The notes beneath the pieces are model-generated. The model was not told the DNA's origin and made no database searches. It worked only from the letters and a program-made list of their open reading frames with translations. The position numbers were made by a program, and so were the translations under genes. A stretch of DNA of 64,000 nucleotides, from NCBI GenBank assembly GCA_020747065.1, contig JAGMVK010000017.1, forward strand, positions 372,001-436,000, read 5' to 3'. Shown piece after piece: positions 1-9,406 of the stretch; position 1 is the stretch's first letter; the number at the start of each line of letters is the position of its first letter. The DNA comes from Cadophora sp. MPI-SDFR-AT-0126. Taxonomy: Eukaryota > Ascomycota > Leotiomycetes > Helotiales > Ploettnerulaceae.

Positions 1-53
1 AGATGAAGAAAGAAGCAGATTTCTTCAGAGACCAAATGGAGATGTTAGACTAG
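1..53 (+). CDS. possible C-terminal end of a gene cut by the window edge
   Basis: An open frame enters from the left edge (frame starting at base 3) and ends at a TAG at 51-53. The tail reads MKKEADFFRDQMEMLD, a charged, helix-like ending typical of a real C-terminus. No domain can be seen in so short a piece. It could be chance, since 16 codons prove little. Confidence 0.22.
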   Translation, partial: MKKEADFFRDQMEMLD

Positions 54-1559
54 GACCATAAAAGAGGATATGGATGGTGCGTGCTCATAGAATGGGCACT
101 ACCCTTGAATATTTCTGCCGTGCTATATCCAATGTTCCATACTATTGACTTCCGCAGGGACGGGAGACCAGTCATTGGAGTAGTCAGAAACTTGACGCAG
201 TGTTCACTCACATCTTCCTAGCGGATGGCTGCAGGTCAGCAAGGGCATGCCGTCAATCCGTGCATTTGTTGTTTATGTGCTTATTTCTGTATTTTTGATG
301 ACAGAGGTCTTCCTCCAATTCCTTCACGAGCCGAAAACATCATGTTTTTTTTTCGCATCCAAAATCAAAACCGAGGGGATGCCAGAAGATGAGGCAGACC
401 CAATTATACTGTCTCTAGATATCAACGAGGAAAAGGTTTTCCCTGTGACATACAAACTTATTCTTGGTCCTGCCATGTCTTCATGTTCGGTGCGAGGATA
501 TCATTGAGATTATCCAGCAGAGCATGTAGAACAGAATCGAGCCTCTCCTCAGCTGGCCCTCCTCGTACTTCGCCAGAAGGGCAGGAAAGGACTGGCGGTG
601 AAAGTGACTACTGGTTATACGCCAATGCTCGAGAAGTGCCGGTCGAGGGCTATAGCCTTATGAGACTCAAAGACCTAGAAGCTACCGGGGGTATGAGATG
701 CGTCGAAATCACTGATCTAGCACGATACTGACTGTTCGGGATGCAGAAAATATCATTGTTTATGATATGTAGGTGGACATGCAAGAAAAGGAGCACGGTA
801 AAAGACTTGAAATGGACATGCCTGGGAGCGATGTATGGAGCTTTCTGACACTCATCCTGAGATTCATATACATCGACTTCACAAACAGATATAGTTGTTA
901 TGAGTTCACATGATCTTGCCAATTACCTCATATTTATGGGCGCTGGGCAATATCCTGATAAGCGTTGTTGTTCAAGGCAGAGTGGGAAGAGAGCGAGGCA
1001 GGACTAGGTTTTCATTCTTCTTTTTTGTGAGTAATGTCATGTCTCAGGAAGCCTGGTATCCCGAGGCTTTCAGATGGGCTCTTCGACAAATGCAGCGCCT
1101 ATCCAATCAATGCCCAGCAATACCTATATGGCGCCAGGCGATGCCCGCTGCCGTGTGACATACTCGGCCAAGGACAACTCCAGCCTGATTGGGGCTTCGA
1201 GCTGCAAGCCATTCCAAACACAGCCATCATCCAGCTCACTGCTCGTCCTCAACCTCACCTTCAGGATTCTAAGTAGCACCACACCTCTCACTTAAATCTC
1301 AACCCCAAATTCAACTGTCCTCGTCCCACGACTTCTATGCCTTCCCGTGACCCCAATTCCGTGTAACGAGGTACCCATCCAACCCACCTCAACTTGAATC
1401 TCCCAGTGTACATCGTCTTCTTCGAGCAAAAGCTCACTCTAGACAGATTCGCGCCATTTCATCCTTACGAGGTCATCTTCACCCCGCTTTCAGAGATTAA
1501 ACGTCTCGATCTCTCCCACCAATTCGTCGATTTTCCAGTCCAGCACCTCTCAAGTCAGA
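54..1559. other. gene-poor stretch, no supported gene
   Basis: Only short, mutually overlapping open frames (up to about 90 codons) occur here, with no recognisable domain and no convincing splice-linked exon series. The last 250 bases are C/T-rich and probably form the promoter and leader of the gene starting at 1560. Confidence 0.5.
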
Positions 1560-2253
1560 ATGCCTTTCCTCCATCGTGTTCGTGCTATCTTCCACATCAG
1601 CAAGACCGAACCTGAGAAGTTCAACTTCAACGACTGCGGCAAATGGCTCGATATGTAAGTATTCAAGTAGAGCCTTATCTTGGTCTTGTTATGGCTATCC
1701 CACTGTCTATTCAGCTGTTTCTCGAATTTCCTTAGATCTCCTGCATGAGGGATCTATACCTTATGATTGGTTTGCAACAAGTCCATTCGAATAATTGCTA
1801 ACATCCTCTTCACCCAGGGGCTCGGAAGGCTACACAACAGAAGGTTTTGTCGGCCACTATACTTGCCCCTCCTGCCGCACCAAAATCAACGCCTACCGCT
1901 CCGTCGAGCAAACCGCCACAACCACCATCGACTACCTCCGGTTCGAGCAGACCATCGAGAACGGCAGCGGCCGCTGTGTCATGCAGGTGCCCATCACCTT
2001 CGAGAAGGAGTTTGTCGCCATGGAGAAAGGTCTACTCAGTCAGAAGACGCTAGGAACGCCGTGCATGTGTGAGGTTGTGAAGGAGAAGTTCTTTGCCAGT
2101 TGCAAGTGTTTGAGCTGTGGTACGACGATGAACTTTTATAATCAGGTGAAGAAGTGCAAGGATGTGGGCAAGTTGAGGTGGTTTTTGGCGAGGAAGGATG
2201 ATAAGACGATTGAGGAGAAGTTGAGATTCGAGGAATATGCTTTGGAGAAGTAG
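1560..2253 (+). CDS. hypothetical Cys-rich protein, 176 aa, two exons
   Basis: Exons 1560-1654 and 1818-2253 join in phase (AT|G gives Met32) across a 163-nt intron with donor GTAAGT, branch-like GCTAACATC and acceptor CACCCAG. The product is 176 aa. Cysteines come in ribbon-like pairs: CPSC at about 48-51, CMC in the middle, and CKCLSC followed by a further Cys near the C-terminus, which ends in a charged helix. There is no signal peptide or membrane segment. The pairs suggest metal binding, perhaps a zinc ribbon, but I do not recognise the family and assign no function. The start is the first ATG in frame and its exon has good coding character. Confidence 0.75.
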
Positions 2254-2783
2254 GCTGGCCGGCTCGCTGGCTTAAACATCATACGCCTTAGTTCGAGATG
2301 AGGATGGGTGGGGTTTGATCGTGTTTGTTAGCTTGTTTCTTTAGTAATTTCTGGGAAGGTCTGGATGGGGCAGCAGAGGGGTAGGAATCTGTGACGAATC
2401 ATCCATGACTCAGGTGGAAGGACGGGAGATACCTGGGATTCCATACTTCATGATTGTCCGAATTTGACTTCTTCATAATGACAGCCCGATCTCAAATTGC
2501 TGTTGGGATGGGAATGGCACAACTGATGAAAGAGTTATGAAACCGCCTTGCAACTTCAGACATGCATATTGTCTGGAAGCGCCCGTTTCCCACCAAAACA
2601 AAAAGTAGCCACACCCGAATGAACGCCCCAGGCGTTGAGAACCGAGAATAATCCAACTCCAAACAAGCTTATCCCAAAGCGGCTGGACAGGAAAAGAGTC
2701 CGCTACTTGACCGTTGCAAAGAACGGTGGACTTGTGCACAAACCACATCAAGCCCAATCCCCGATCCTAATTATTCGGATCTC
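2254..2783. other. intergenic, between convergent genes
   Basis: This 530-base stretch separates the stop of the 176-aa gene from the stop of the minus-strand miniprotein gene. It should hold both 3' ends. The open frames in it lack any recognisable domain. Confidence 0.5.
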
Positions 2784-3053
2784 TCAAGACCAGTATCCTT
2801 CATCAACGGCCTTAGAAGCTTGGGCTTTCTCGGCTCGTTTCCTTTCGGCTGCTCGACCACATGACTAATCCCTGTTAGTATAATACGTCGAAGGCGTATC
2901 CTGATATCGGCATACCTCACACAATCCCTTGACTTTCGCCAACTCTTCCCTCAGAAAGACCGCTTTACAATCGTTGGTAGGTTCCTTGCATCGTACCACC
3001 TTCGGTTCGCTGTTGTGCCCACACTTGAAGATCTGAATGACTTGATGGCACAT
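2784..3053 (-). CDS. small Cys-rich protein, 72 aa, two exons
   Basis: Exon 1 is 3053-2916 and exon 2 is 2864-2784. The intron has donor GTATGC, a perfect TACTAAC branch point and acceptor TTAG. Splicing changes an unspliced tail into one that completes a CESC pair, which supports the model. The protein starts MCHQVIQIFKCGH and has a Cys/His layout C-x8-C-G-H, C-x6-C, then CESC, followed by a basic, helix-like tail (GRAAERKRAEKAQ). Small fungal proteins with this M-C...KCGH start are common and mostly unnamed. The layout suggests a small zinc-binding fold. The function is unknown. Confidence 0.72.
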
Positions 3054-3336
3054 ATTGCCGGTTGAGATGTTGGCTTCTCACTGGGCTGTTATGCTGCCAG
3101 GCTCTGATTTGTTGAGTTGATGTAGCAACTTGTGACGTGAAGATTCGTGGGCATAGAGGCAAATAAATGCTCCTCGCGTTGACAATGTAGACACCCTGAG
3201 GGTTGATGTCACCCGCTGCTGTATCAAGCAAGCAGAAATATGACTTCAGACGGAAGTAGTGACACTTGTGGTGGTGACCACACAAACATGAGATGATAAA
3301 GATATGTCGAGTCCTGGCAATCAAGCAGAACGATCT

Positions 3337-4014
3337 TCAATTGATGTCCTCTCCCTTCCACGTCAAAAGAATTTCCCTCTGAGCAGCATCGCCACCTGCA
3401 TACTTCATGCCCACTGCAATGTCCTCCAACCCTTCTTGCTCTGCTCTCCTATTCCACACCATCTGCAAGATCTTCCCCTCCTGCGTGCAGAGCACGTAAC
3501 CCATCGGCCAACGACTCCTGCCCAGAGCCTCCCTCACGCCTTTCGTAGCAGACTTCTGCGAGACAAGCAGGCCCAAGACACCTGCTCCTCTCCAGCCCGT
3601 AGGAGCACCAACAAACGCGCCTTCCAGCTCTCTCACTTGAGATGGTTCGATCTTGCGGGCAAATGCCTTACATTGAATGAGTACCTTCAAGGGCTCAGCG
3701 GCAGACGGGAGCGACCAGGTTCCCAACAGGTCGATCCCATAATCGGACTTCCCGCCGATCCGTTTGAGGGTCATGCCTAGCCGTTCCAGGGCCGATCGAG
3801 CAGTATACTCATAATGGGTTCCTACATACGTAGTACTCTTGACATCCATGGAAATGGGTGAGGCGTATTCTAGAAAGCTAGGGAGGTCATGGTGATTGGG
3901 GCTTTGTGACTCAGGATAGGTCAGTTCTGAGATTTTCGGGCTGGCGTTTGTAGAACTCCTGCATATGGATTGTTGTGCAGGTCGGATGAACTGCAGCGTA
4001 CGTGCTGCGAGCAT
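3337..4014 (-). CDS. RRG7: Rrg7-like mitochondrial protein (DUF2034, PD-(D/E)XK nuclease fold)
   Basis: This is a single exon of 225 aa. The N-terminus (MLAARTLQFIRPAQQSICRS) is basic and Ser/Arg-rich, like a mitochondrial targeting peptide. The core has the restriction-endonuclease-like signature: a Glu near 69 in the first helix, GGKSDYGIDLLG with Asp95, then VLIQCKAF with Gln114-Cys-Lys116. This matches the DUF2034 family of yeast Rrg7, named for its requirement in respiratory growth; its substrate is not established. It is transcribed divergently from MED21, with starts 347 bp apart. Confidence 0.85.
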   Translation of the reverse strand: MLAARTLQFIRPAQQSICRSSTNASPKISELTYPESQSPNHHDLPSFLEYASPISMDVKSTTYVGTHYEYTARSALERLGMTLKRIGGKSDYGIDLLGTWSLPSAAEPLKVLIQCKAFARKIEPSQVRELEGAFVGAPTGWRGAGVLGLLVSQKSATKGVREALGRSRWPMGYVLCTQEGKILQMVWNRRAEQEGLEDIAVGMKYAGGDAAQREILLTWKGEDIN

Positions 4015-4361
4015 GGAGAAGGTGGGTTGATGGAAGTGTTTGCGAAGTTTATGTGAGGATCATCATTTTTTACTTCTGTTTGATCTGCTCTGCGGGAAGT
4101 ATAGGCAATAATGAATTGATATTAAGCAAACGATTTTATTGAATGAATGCCAGGTTGCGTGAATGCGAGATTTATTGGTGTGACATCGAAAACAGATGAA
4201 GTCCAAACAATTTTAAAGCCAGAGAGTTTGGTCTCAACCGAGGTGTGTGCTGATTGGCCGGCGGCTTCGTCCCCTTCTGAGCTGCACGGTCGGAGAGCTG
4301 CAGAGCTTCAGCCTCGTCATGTTTGACTTTCGATTCAACAACCTCACAACCGCGAGTCATC
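4015..4361. promoter_or_regulatory. shared divergent promoter of RRG7 and MED21
   Basis: Only 347 bp separate the two divergent start codons, so both promoters must lie here. I see no gene and no clear TATA box in a convincing position. Confidence 0.55.
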
Positions 4362-4901
4362 ATGACGGACCGACTAACCCAACTGCAGGATGCTGTAGAT
4401 CAGGTAAGGTCTATCTCCTCCAGTGGTAGGTTCGTTATTGTTGACCTTCCATAGCTGGCAAATCAATTCGTCGCATCCCTCTTTTATGTCCACAAACATC
4501 ACGACTATGCAACTCTTGGACCAAACGACACAGTACGACAGGATGCAAAGACCGATGGCGATGCCGGTGGTAAAGAGCAAGATGGTACTTATGAATATAC
4601 TCCGTAGTCTGCTGGGTTACCCAAGCTAAAACAACCTGCAGTAAATCCATATCCAGCGGATGTCTTTAAAGCAGCGCAACGTGAGCTTGCGCAGGACCTA
4701 ATCCTCAAGGAACAGCAAATCGAGTTCCTTATCTCGGTGCTCCCCGGTCTAGAAAACAGCGAGAAGGATCAGGAACGAATGATCAGGCAGCTGGAGCAGG
4801 AGATTAAGGAGCAGGATGAGATACATAAGGTCGCGCTGAAGGAGAATGAGGAGACTCTGGCGAGGTTGGAGAGTGTTATCAGGGGCATTAAGAGGCCTTG
4901 A
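4362..4901 (+). CDS. MED21: Mediator complex subunit 21 (Srb7)
   Basis: Three exons: 4362-4403, 4455-4584 and 4642-4901, giving 143 aa. The second intron could instead use the donor at 4570 (GTAAAG), which keeps the frame and gives 138 aa; unspliced sequence runs into a stop at CCG-TAG, so an intron is required. The N-terminus [14 protein letters not shown] followed by [12 protein letters not shown] is diagnostic of Med21/Srb7. The C-terminal half ([20 protein letters not shown] onward) is the long coiled coil that pairs with Med7 in the middle module of Mediator, which bridges activators and RNA polymerase II in the nucleus. The tail ends in IRGIKRP. Confidence 0.92.
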
Positions 4902-5222
4902 AGGTCGGCTGTCAAAACTTTGGGTAATCTTATGGGATTTGTGGACTTGAGATGGAGTTTGGAAATACCCTGGCGACGGAAAAGGCGTTGCGCTTCCCAG
5001 GCGGTCAGGATGTTTGCATTTGATGAATCAACTCTAGGTATGAAATATGCGAAGCCATATCAACAGTCACTCTATCAACCGTCTATCACCAACTTCGTGG
5101 TGTATCTCCGGCATGTTATTCAGCCGTTTTCTACTCTCGTCATCATTCATTGTGCAGCATTCGTAAAGCACCATGTCCACCAAAAGAGAATACCTGAACA
5201 CCAATCTATACCAGAATCGTGT
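4902..5222. other. intergenic between convergent MED21 and the HAD phosphatase
   Basis: This short 3'-3' interval holds both transcript ends. No coding evidence. Confidence 0.5.
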
Positions 5223-6066
5223 CTACGAAGTCTTAAAGAACCGTGGAAAGACATTTCTGAGCTCCTCGAGGCTTCTGATCTGATTCTTACATGGCTTGAC
5301 AGCAGGAAGGGGATCACTCGCTTCGACCAGATGCACAGCGGACCACCCGAGCCTCTCCGCCTCCGTGCAATTCAGACCGGAGTCATCTACTTATGTAAGT
5401 AGTAGTTCAAGATCTTACCAGTAAATTTTACGTACCAACAAAGTAGCAGTCCTTGAACTCCGTCACTCCTGCTTCCTTCATAGCCTTCACATACATTTCC
5501 TCGCGAGGCTTGCAAACGATGGGATTCTGTCCGTAGTCGCAGAATGTCATGCCTTCAAATAGATCATCAACACCAAGAATCCGGACAACACGCTTGCCAT
5601 GAGTGATGTAAGCGTTAGTAAAGAGCCAAAGCTTGACTTTGGTGGTGTCGATGTCTTGAAGCAGCTTTCGGAGGGCTTGATCTGGCGAGAGAATATCTTC
5701 GAGGGGAATAGCATCATCCACTTGGCGGTTATACTCGAGAGGATCGATTTTGTGGTGCCGAGTCAATCCTTCAATAGCAAGACCGTAATTTTTGTAATAC
5801 TCTTGGTGAAGCTTGTATGCGTCCTCTTGAGTGAGGTCCAAGTGCTTCATGAAGTACTCGTCGATCAATCTCGACATGTGGTCATGAACCTTTTTGCCTG
5901 CCAAGAGAAAATATAAACATATGCTCTGAAGTGCCTTTTGAGTGATACATACTCTTTGGATAGAGCTATAGTAGTAAATGTCAGCAAAGGGCGTCACTCC
6001 AGTAGGTCTCACAAAACATACACAATTGTCGATGTCAAAGAAGAAGACTGGTCTGTTTGCTGCCAT
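5223..6066 (-). CDS. HAD-family pyrimidine 5'-nucleotidase (Sdt1/Phm8 type)
   Basis: Four exons: 6066-6022, 5965-5953 (13 nt), 5897-5436 and 5386-5223, giving 227 aa. HAD motif I is FFFDIDNC, completed by the microexon as LYPKS. The cap region follows (EYYKNYGLAIEGL, then HHKIDPLEYN). Motif II is in LWLFTNAY, and the last exon supplies motif IV as YFVDDSGLNC. Sdt1/Phm8 enzymes dephosphorylate UMP/CMP and related nucleotides or lysophosphatidic acid; which substrate applies here cannot be told. An in-frame ATG upstream at 6180 would add 38 basic residues that look partly like a mitochondrial leader; I prefer 6066 because family members begin just before this motif. The unspliced DNA stays open across the first two introns, so a naive translation hides them. 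Confidence 0.9.
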
Positions 6067-6531
6067 GCTTGCTGACTTTCTGAAAACAAATCTGCGGCGA
6101 CTGTGATTGAAGAAACCTCTGGACTCAGGCCGTCTGACTATGAGGCGAAAAGAATAAGGAATGAAAGAGAATTGCAACATATATCAATTTGTATTGACAT
6201 TTAATGTGAACGAGTGACGGAATCATCAAGCAGGAGTCATCTACCCACCTTTGTTGGCCAATCAGGAAGGAGATACAGGCGAGCTGGCAATGAGTGCTGT
6301 GACGGCGTTCGCCGAGATGAAACTACTGTAGGTCCAGCCTCTTGCTTCCCACTTCACTTCTTCCATCCTCCCTTTCGTCTGAACATCGCCCTCGACATCT
6401 TCGACAACTTGTTTGATTACACGTACTCTTTTATTGTAGACTTGCTTTGCTCTTGTGCTATTCAAGCCAGCGATCATTTTGTTCCTCTCATTTACTTAGC
6501 TCCTAACTAATTTGCATTTGCTTGCTACGCG
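6067..6531. promoter_or_regulatory. divergent promoter between the HAD phosphatase and the 889-aa gene
   Basis: This 465-bp interval lies between two divergent start codons. The C/T-rich run at about 6350-6420 resembles a fungal leader of the plus-strand gene. No gene is visible. Confidence 0.5.
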
Positions 6532-9201
6532 ATGGCACAAGGTGTGGTGGCACCTCCATTGGCAAATGGAGTCTCTTTGACAGCAGAGGAGCTTCGTGAG
6601 ATCTTGGAGTATGAAAAAATTGTACAGTTTCGCGATGCTGTGCTTGCGGGCACGCATCCTCGCATAAAAATTCCGCCTCACCTTGCTGGCAAGCAAATTT
6701 CTCGAGGTATATCTTCACCCAGCTCGACCACACCTCGACCCAATCAAAGCACACCCGTTATGCGAACGACTCCTGGCTCGCGCGCAGATGATTCAACGTC
6801 TTTCTTCAACAGATCCCCCAACAATCTGCGACCTACTGGCAACGCTCCTGTCCCAATGTCTTCTAAGTCCGAGATCAATCCTATTCTCTTGGAGAAATCT
6901 GATGACCTGATAAAGGCAGAGATACAACTACAACGGCAGAGGCTGGAGAGAGGCCTGAGGGAGCAGATTGAGCAGCAGCGTATCACGGCGAAAGCTTTGC
7001 TTCAAACGTCAGAATCCCTGCCCAATTTTGATCTTTCCGAAGTGCTGTCAAAAGCGCTTGAAATTGTTCACCCCTCCACTGCCCCAGAAGTTGAGCCCTC
7101 TGCTGCTGCCAGTGACTCGTTTGATGAGAACACTTTCTATTCAAGTCAGCATGATACACCAGAGCCTTCCAGTCCTCCCGGGGCCCTGAAAGACTCTACT
7201 GAGTTGCAGTCGCAAAGCGCGTCAATGCCTAACCAGCGCCCCTCTGAGAGGCATTCTACACAAAACCAGGTTGAGGACCGAGAAATGGTCGTGACTGGTA
7301 CTTCGCTATCCAATGATAACAATCTAGCTATGCAGGCTCGTCCGCAGTTGCAGCACTCACAACAACAGAACAAGAACAGTACTTCAAAGCAGCGCGAGCA
7401 GCAGCGTATGGAGATTGGCAAATCAGTATCTAGCAGTTCGGGAGAAGTCATATCCAATCGTGCTCAAGGCACAGTCAACGTTAGCATATCCCCAATTATC
7501 TCCCAGACCTCGATCCAGGAACGATGTTCGGACATTGGCCAGATTACTGATTCCACACATACACAGGCAACTACTCAAAATCTACTTAAGCAAGCATTTG
7601 ACAACATCCCAACCTCGCCATTGGTTCGTGCTCACAACTTGTCTCCTATTGCTCCCCAGCCTGCTCGAGTATCCCCATTAGCCACAGCCAGAGATCCTCC
7701 TTTACTTCGAGAACATGCTGCTGTTGATGAGATGCAGCCTGCGCAGGTCTCAACTCTTCGCAACCAACCTACTGGTCTTTCAAGCACAGACAGCTCACCC
7801 AAAGGCACGAAGAATAATGACAAGAAGAAAGAGAAGGAGAAAAAGAAGAGGAAGAGGAAGGGCAAAGAGGCGGCCGACACCCCGGACTCCCCATACATTA
7901 AACCCGAGCCTCGATCGCCCTCACCATACACAGCAGTAGCACCCTTGCCACGGCCACAGAAGAGGCAACGACAATCAGGTCAGTTTGCAGCAGAGCTCAA
8001 TTATGACGAGCCGAGACAAGAGCCTGTGGAGGAAGTCCGGGCGAGAACACCAGCACAACATTACAGAGAAGTACGTGGTCCTCGTATAGTCGAGCGGGAA
8101 GGGGTTCGATACGAGCCTGAGTACCGCCGTGTTGAGCCAGCTTATAGAAGGGTGGAACGAGAAGAAGACGCTGGATATCGACGTGTCACCGATGGGCAGT
8201 ATGAAAGAAGACCCCAATCTCCTGGTTTCGCCCTTCCTTATGCTCCAGGCGAAGTTCGTCAAGTCAGAGCGGCTTCTCATGCCATTGTTGAGCGAAGAGC
8301 CTACGATGAGCCCCGCTATGTCAGAGAGCCAGTCGTGAGAGCAAGTGTGCGTCCTGATGCAGATCGTGAACGGTCGAGATCTCCTATATTCCGTGAGAGA
8401 AGATCGCCAATATCTATGGCTCCTCCACGGCAGTCTATGCGAATTGTCATTGATGAGTTTGGTCGTAAGTATTATGAGCCACTGCCTGTAGCACCCCCTC
8501 CACGGTACCGCGAACCAGAGATCATCTATGAACGAGCTCCGACCAGAGCAGTATCTAGCCGAGTACCAGCCGAATTTGAGGAAGACGGTGTCGTCTATAG
8601 AAGAGCCTCGCCGGCACCAATTGTCCCCCGCCGAGTCGTCACACAACCCGAATACGCCATTCCACCCCAGCCAGAGTACCGGTCATACCGCCAAAGAGAA
8701 TATTCCGTTCGTCCAACTGCAATGGGACCCCCTGGTGAAGAATACATTCAGATCAGAAGTCGTCAACTTACTCCCGAAGATGGCCGCAGAGAGTACATCC
8801 CCAGAGCGACGAGTGTGTATCCAGAAGCTGTTAGATATGAGCTTCCACGAGAATACTCCAGAATGCAAAGCGTCCGCCCCGAGGCACCGCCACGAGAGTA
8901 TGCTGCGAGTGTACGTCCAGAGGTCCGAAGGGAGCTAGTGCCGCAACCGCATCGAGAATACAGCGTTCGCCCGATGGATCCACCACAAGGTGCCATTCCC
9001 CAAGCACAACGAGAATATAGTGTTCGGCCAGTGGAACAGTTTGTTCGTCGAGAGCCAGTTACCATTCCAGAAGGTGGAAGATATTATGAAGAACCAGCTG
9101 GTCGGCAAGCGGCCGAGGTTGCTTTCATCGAGCGGCCTAGGGCAAGAGAATCTTCGGTGATGGTTTATGCGGACGATGTGAGAAGGGAAGTGTATAGATA
9201 G
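6532..9201 (+). CDS. hypothetical 889-aa low-complexity protein, probably nuclear
   Basis: This is an intronless frame of 889 aa. The only folded-looking part is at the N-terminus: a short helix around LTAEELREILEYEKIVQFRD followed by AVLAGTHPRIKIPPHL. Residues about 125-155 form a coiled coil rich in Arg, Gln and Glu. The middle is Ser/Pro/Gln-rich and disordered. A lysine-dense stretch near residue 430 (KKKEKEKKKRKRKGKE) is a strong nuclear localisation signal, followed by IKPEP (a possible SUMO site) and RSPSPY. The last 350 residues are rich in Arg, Tyr, Pro and Glu with repeated REYSVRP-like units. I do not recognise the family. A nuclear scaffold or RNA/chromatin-associated role is inference from composition alone. 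Confidence 0.8.
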   Translation: MAQGVVAPPLANGVSLTAEELREILEYEKIVQFRDAVLAGTHPRIKIPPHLAGKQISRGISSPSSTTPRPNQSTPVMRTTPGSRADDSTSFFNRSPNNLRPTGNAPVPMSSKSEINPILLEKSDDLIKAEIQLQRQRLERGLREQIEQQRITAKALLQTSESLPNFDLSEVLSKALEIVHPSTAPEVEPSAAASDSFDENTFYSSQHDTPEPSSPPGALKDSTELQSQSASMPNQRPSERHSTQNQVEDREMVVTGTSLSNDNNLAMQARPQLQHSQQQNKNSTSKQREQQRMEIGKSVSSSSGEVISNRAQGTVNVSISPIISQTSIQERCSDIGQITDSTHTQATTQNLLKQAFDNIPTSPLVRAHNLSPIAPQPARVSPLATARDPPLLREHAAVDEMQPAQVSTLRNQPTGLSSTDSSPKGTKNNDKKKEKEKKKRKRKGKEAADTPDSPYIKPEPRSPSPYTAVAPLPRPQKRQRQSGQFAAELNYDEPRQEPVEEVRARTPAQHYREVRGPRIVEREGVRYEPEYRRVEPAYRRVEREEDAGYRRVTDGQYERRPQSPGFALPYAPGEVRQVRAASHAIVERRAYDEPRYVREPVVRASVRPDADRERSRSPIFRERRSPISMAPPRQSMRIVIDEFGRKYYEPLPVAPPPRYREPEIIYERAPTRAVSSRVPAEFEEDGVVYRRASPAPIVPRRVVTQPEYAIPPQPEYRSYRQREYSVRPTAMGPPGEEYIQIRSRQLTPEDGRREYIPRATSVYPEAVRYELPREYSRMQSVRPEAPPREYAASVRPEVRRELVPQPHREYSVRPMDPPQGAIPQAQREYSVRPVEQFVRREPVTIPEGGRYYEEPAGRQAAEVAFIERPRARESSVMVYADDVRREVYR

Positions 9202-9406
9202 AGGGCTGGAAATCTTACGATTTGCGATTCCTCTACAGCTTTGGTTAGAAGTTGTTGGAGACCCCGGATACTCACACGACGTATGTAATTGAAGTTACGT
9301 GAATCAAGTACAGGGTGAGAACAGGACAAAATACTGCCATCAAACAAGCAAATCATGCTTTGTGCCCTCTTTTAAATTGAGCGTTCTGAAACGTGATGTT
9401 TAGTCT

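Noticed and set aside
247..507. 86-codon plus-strand frame with a hydrophobic start
   Set aside because: It looks like a signal peptide at first, but the rest has no domain or pattern, the frame overlaps others, and no flanking exon supports it.
4920..5402. 160-codon plus-strand frame
   Set aside because: It runs antisense over the last exon of the HAD phosphatase, whose spliced frame gives conserved motif IV on the other strand.
7975..8646. 223-codon minus-strand frame
   Set aside because: It is antisense to the repeat-rich part of the 889-aa gene; biased codons there leave the opposite strand open. It has no motif.
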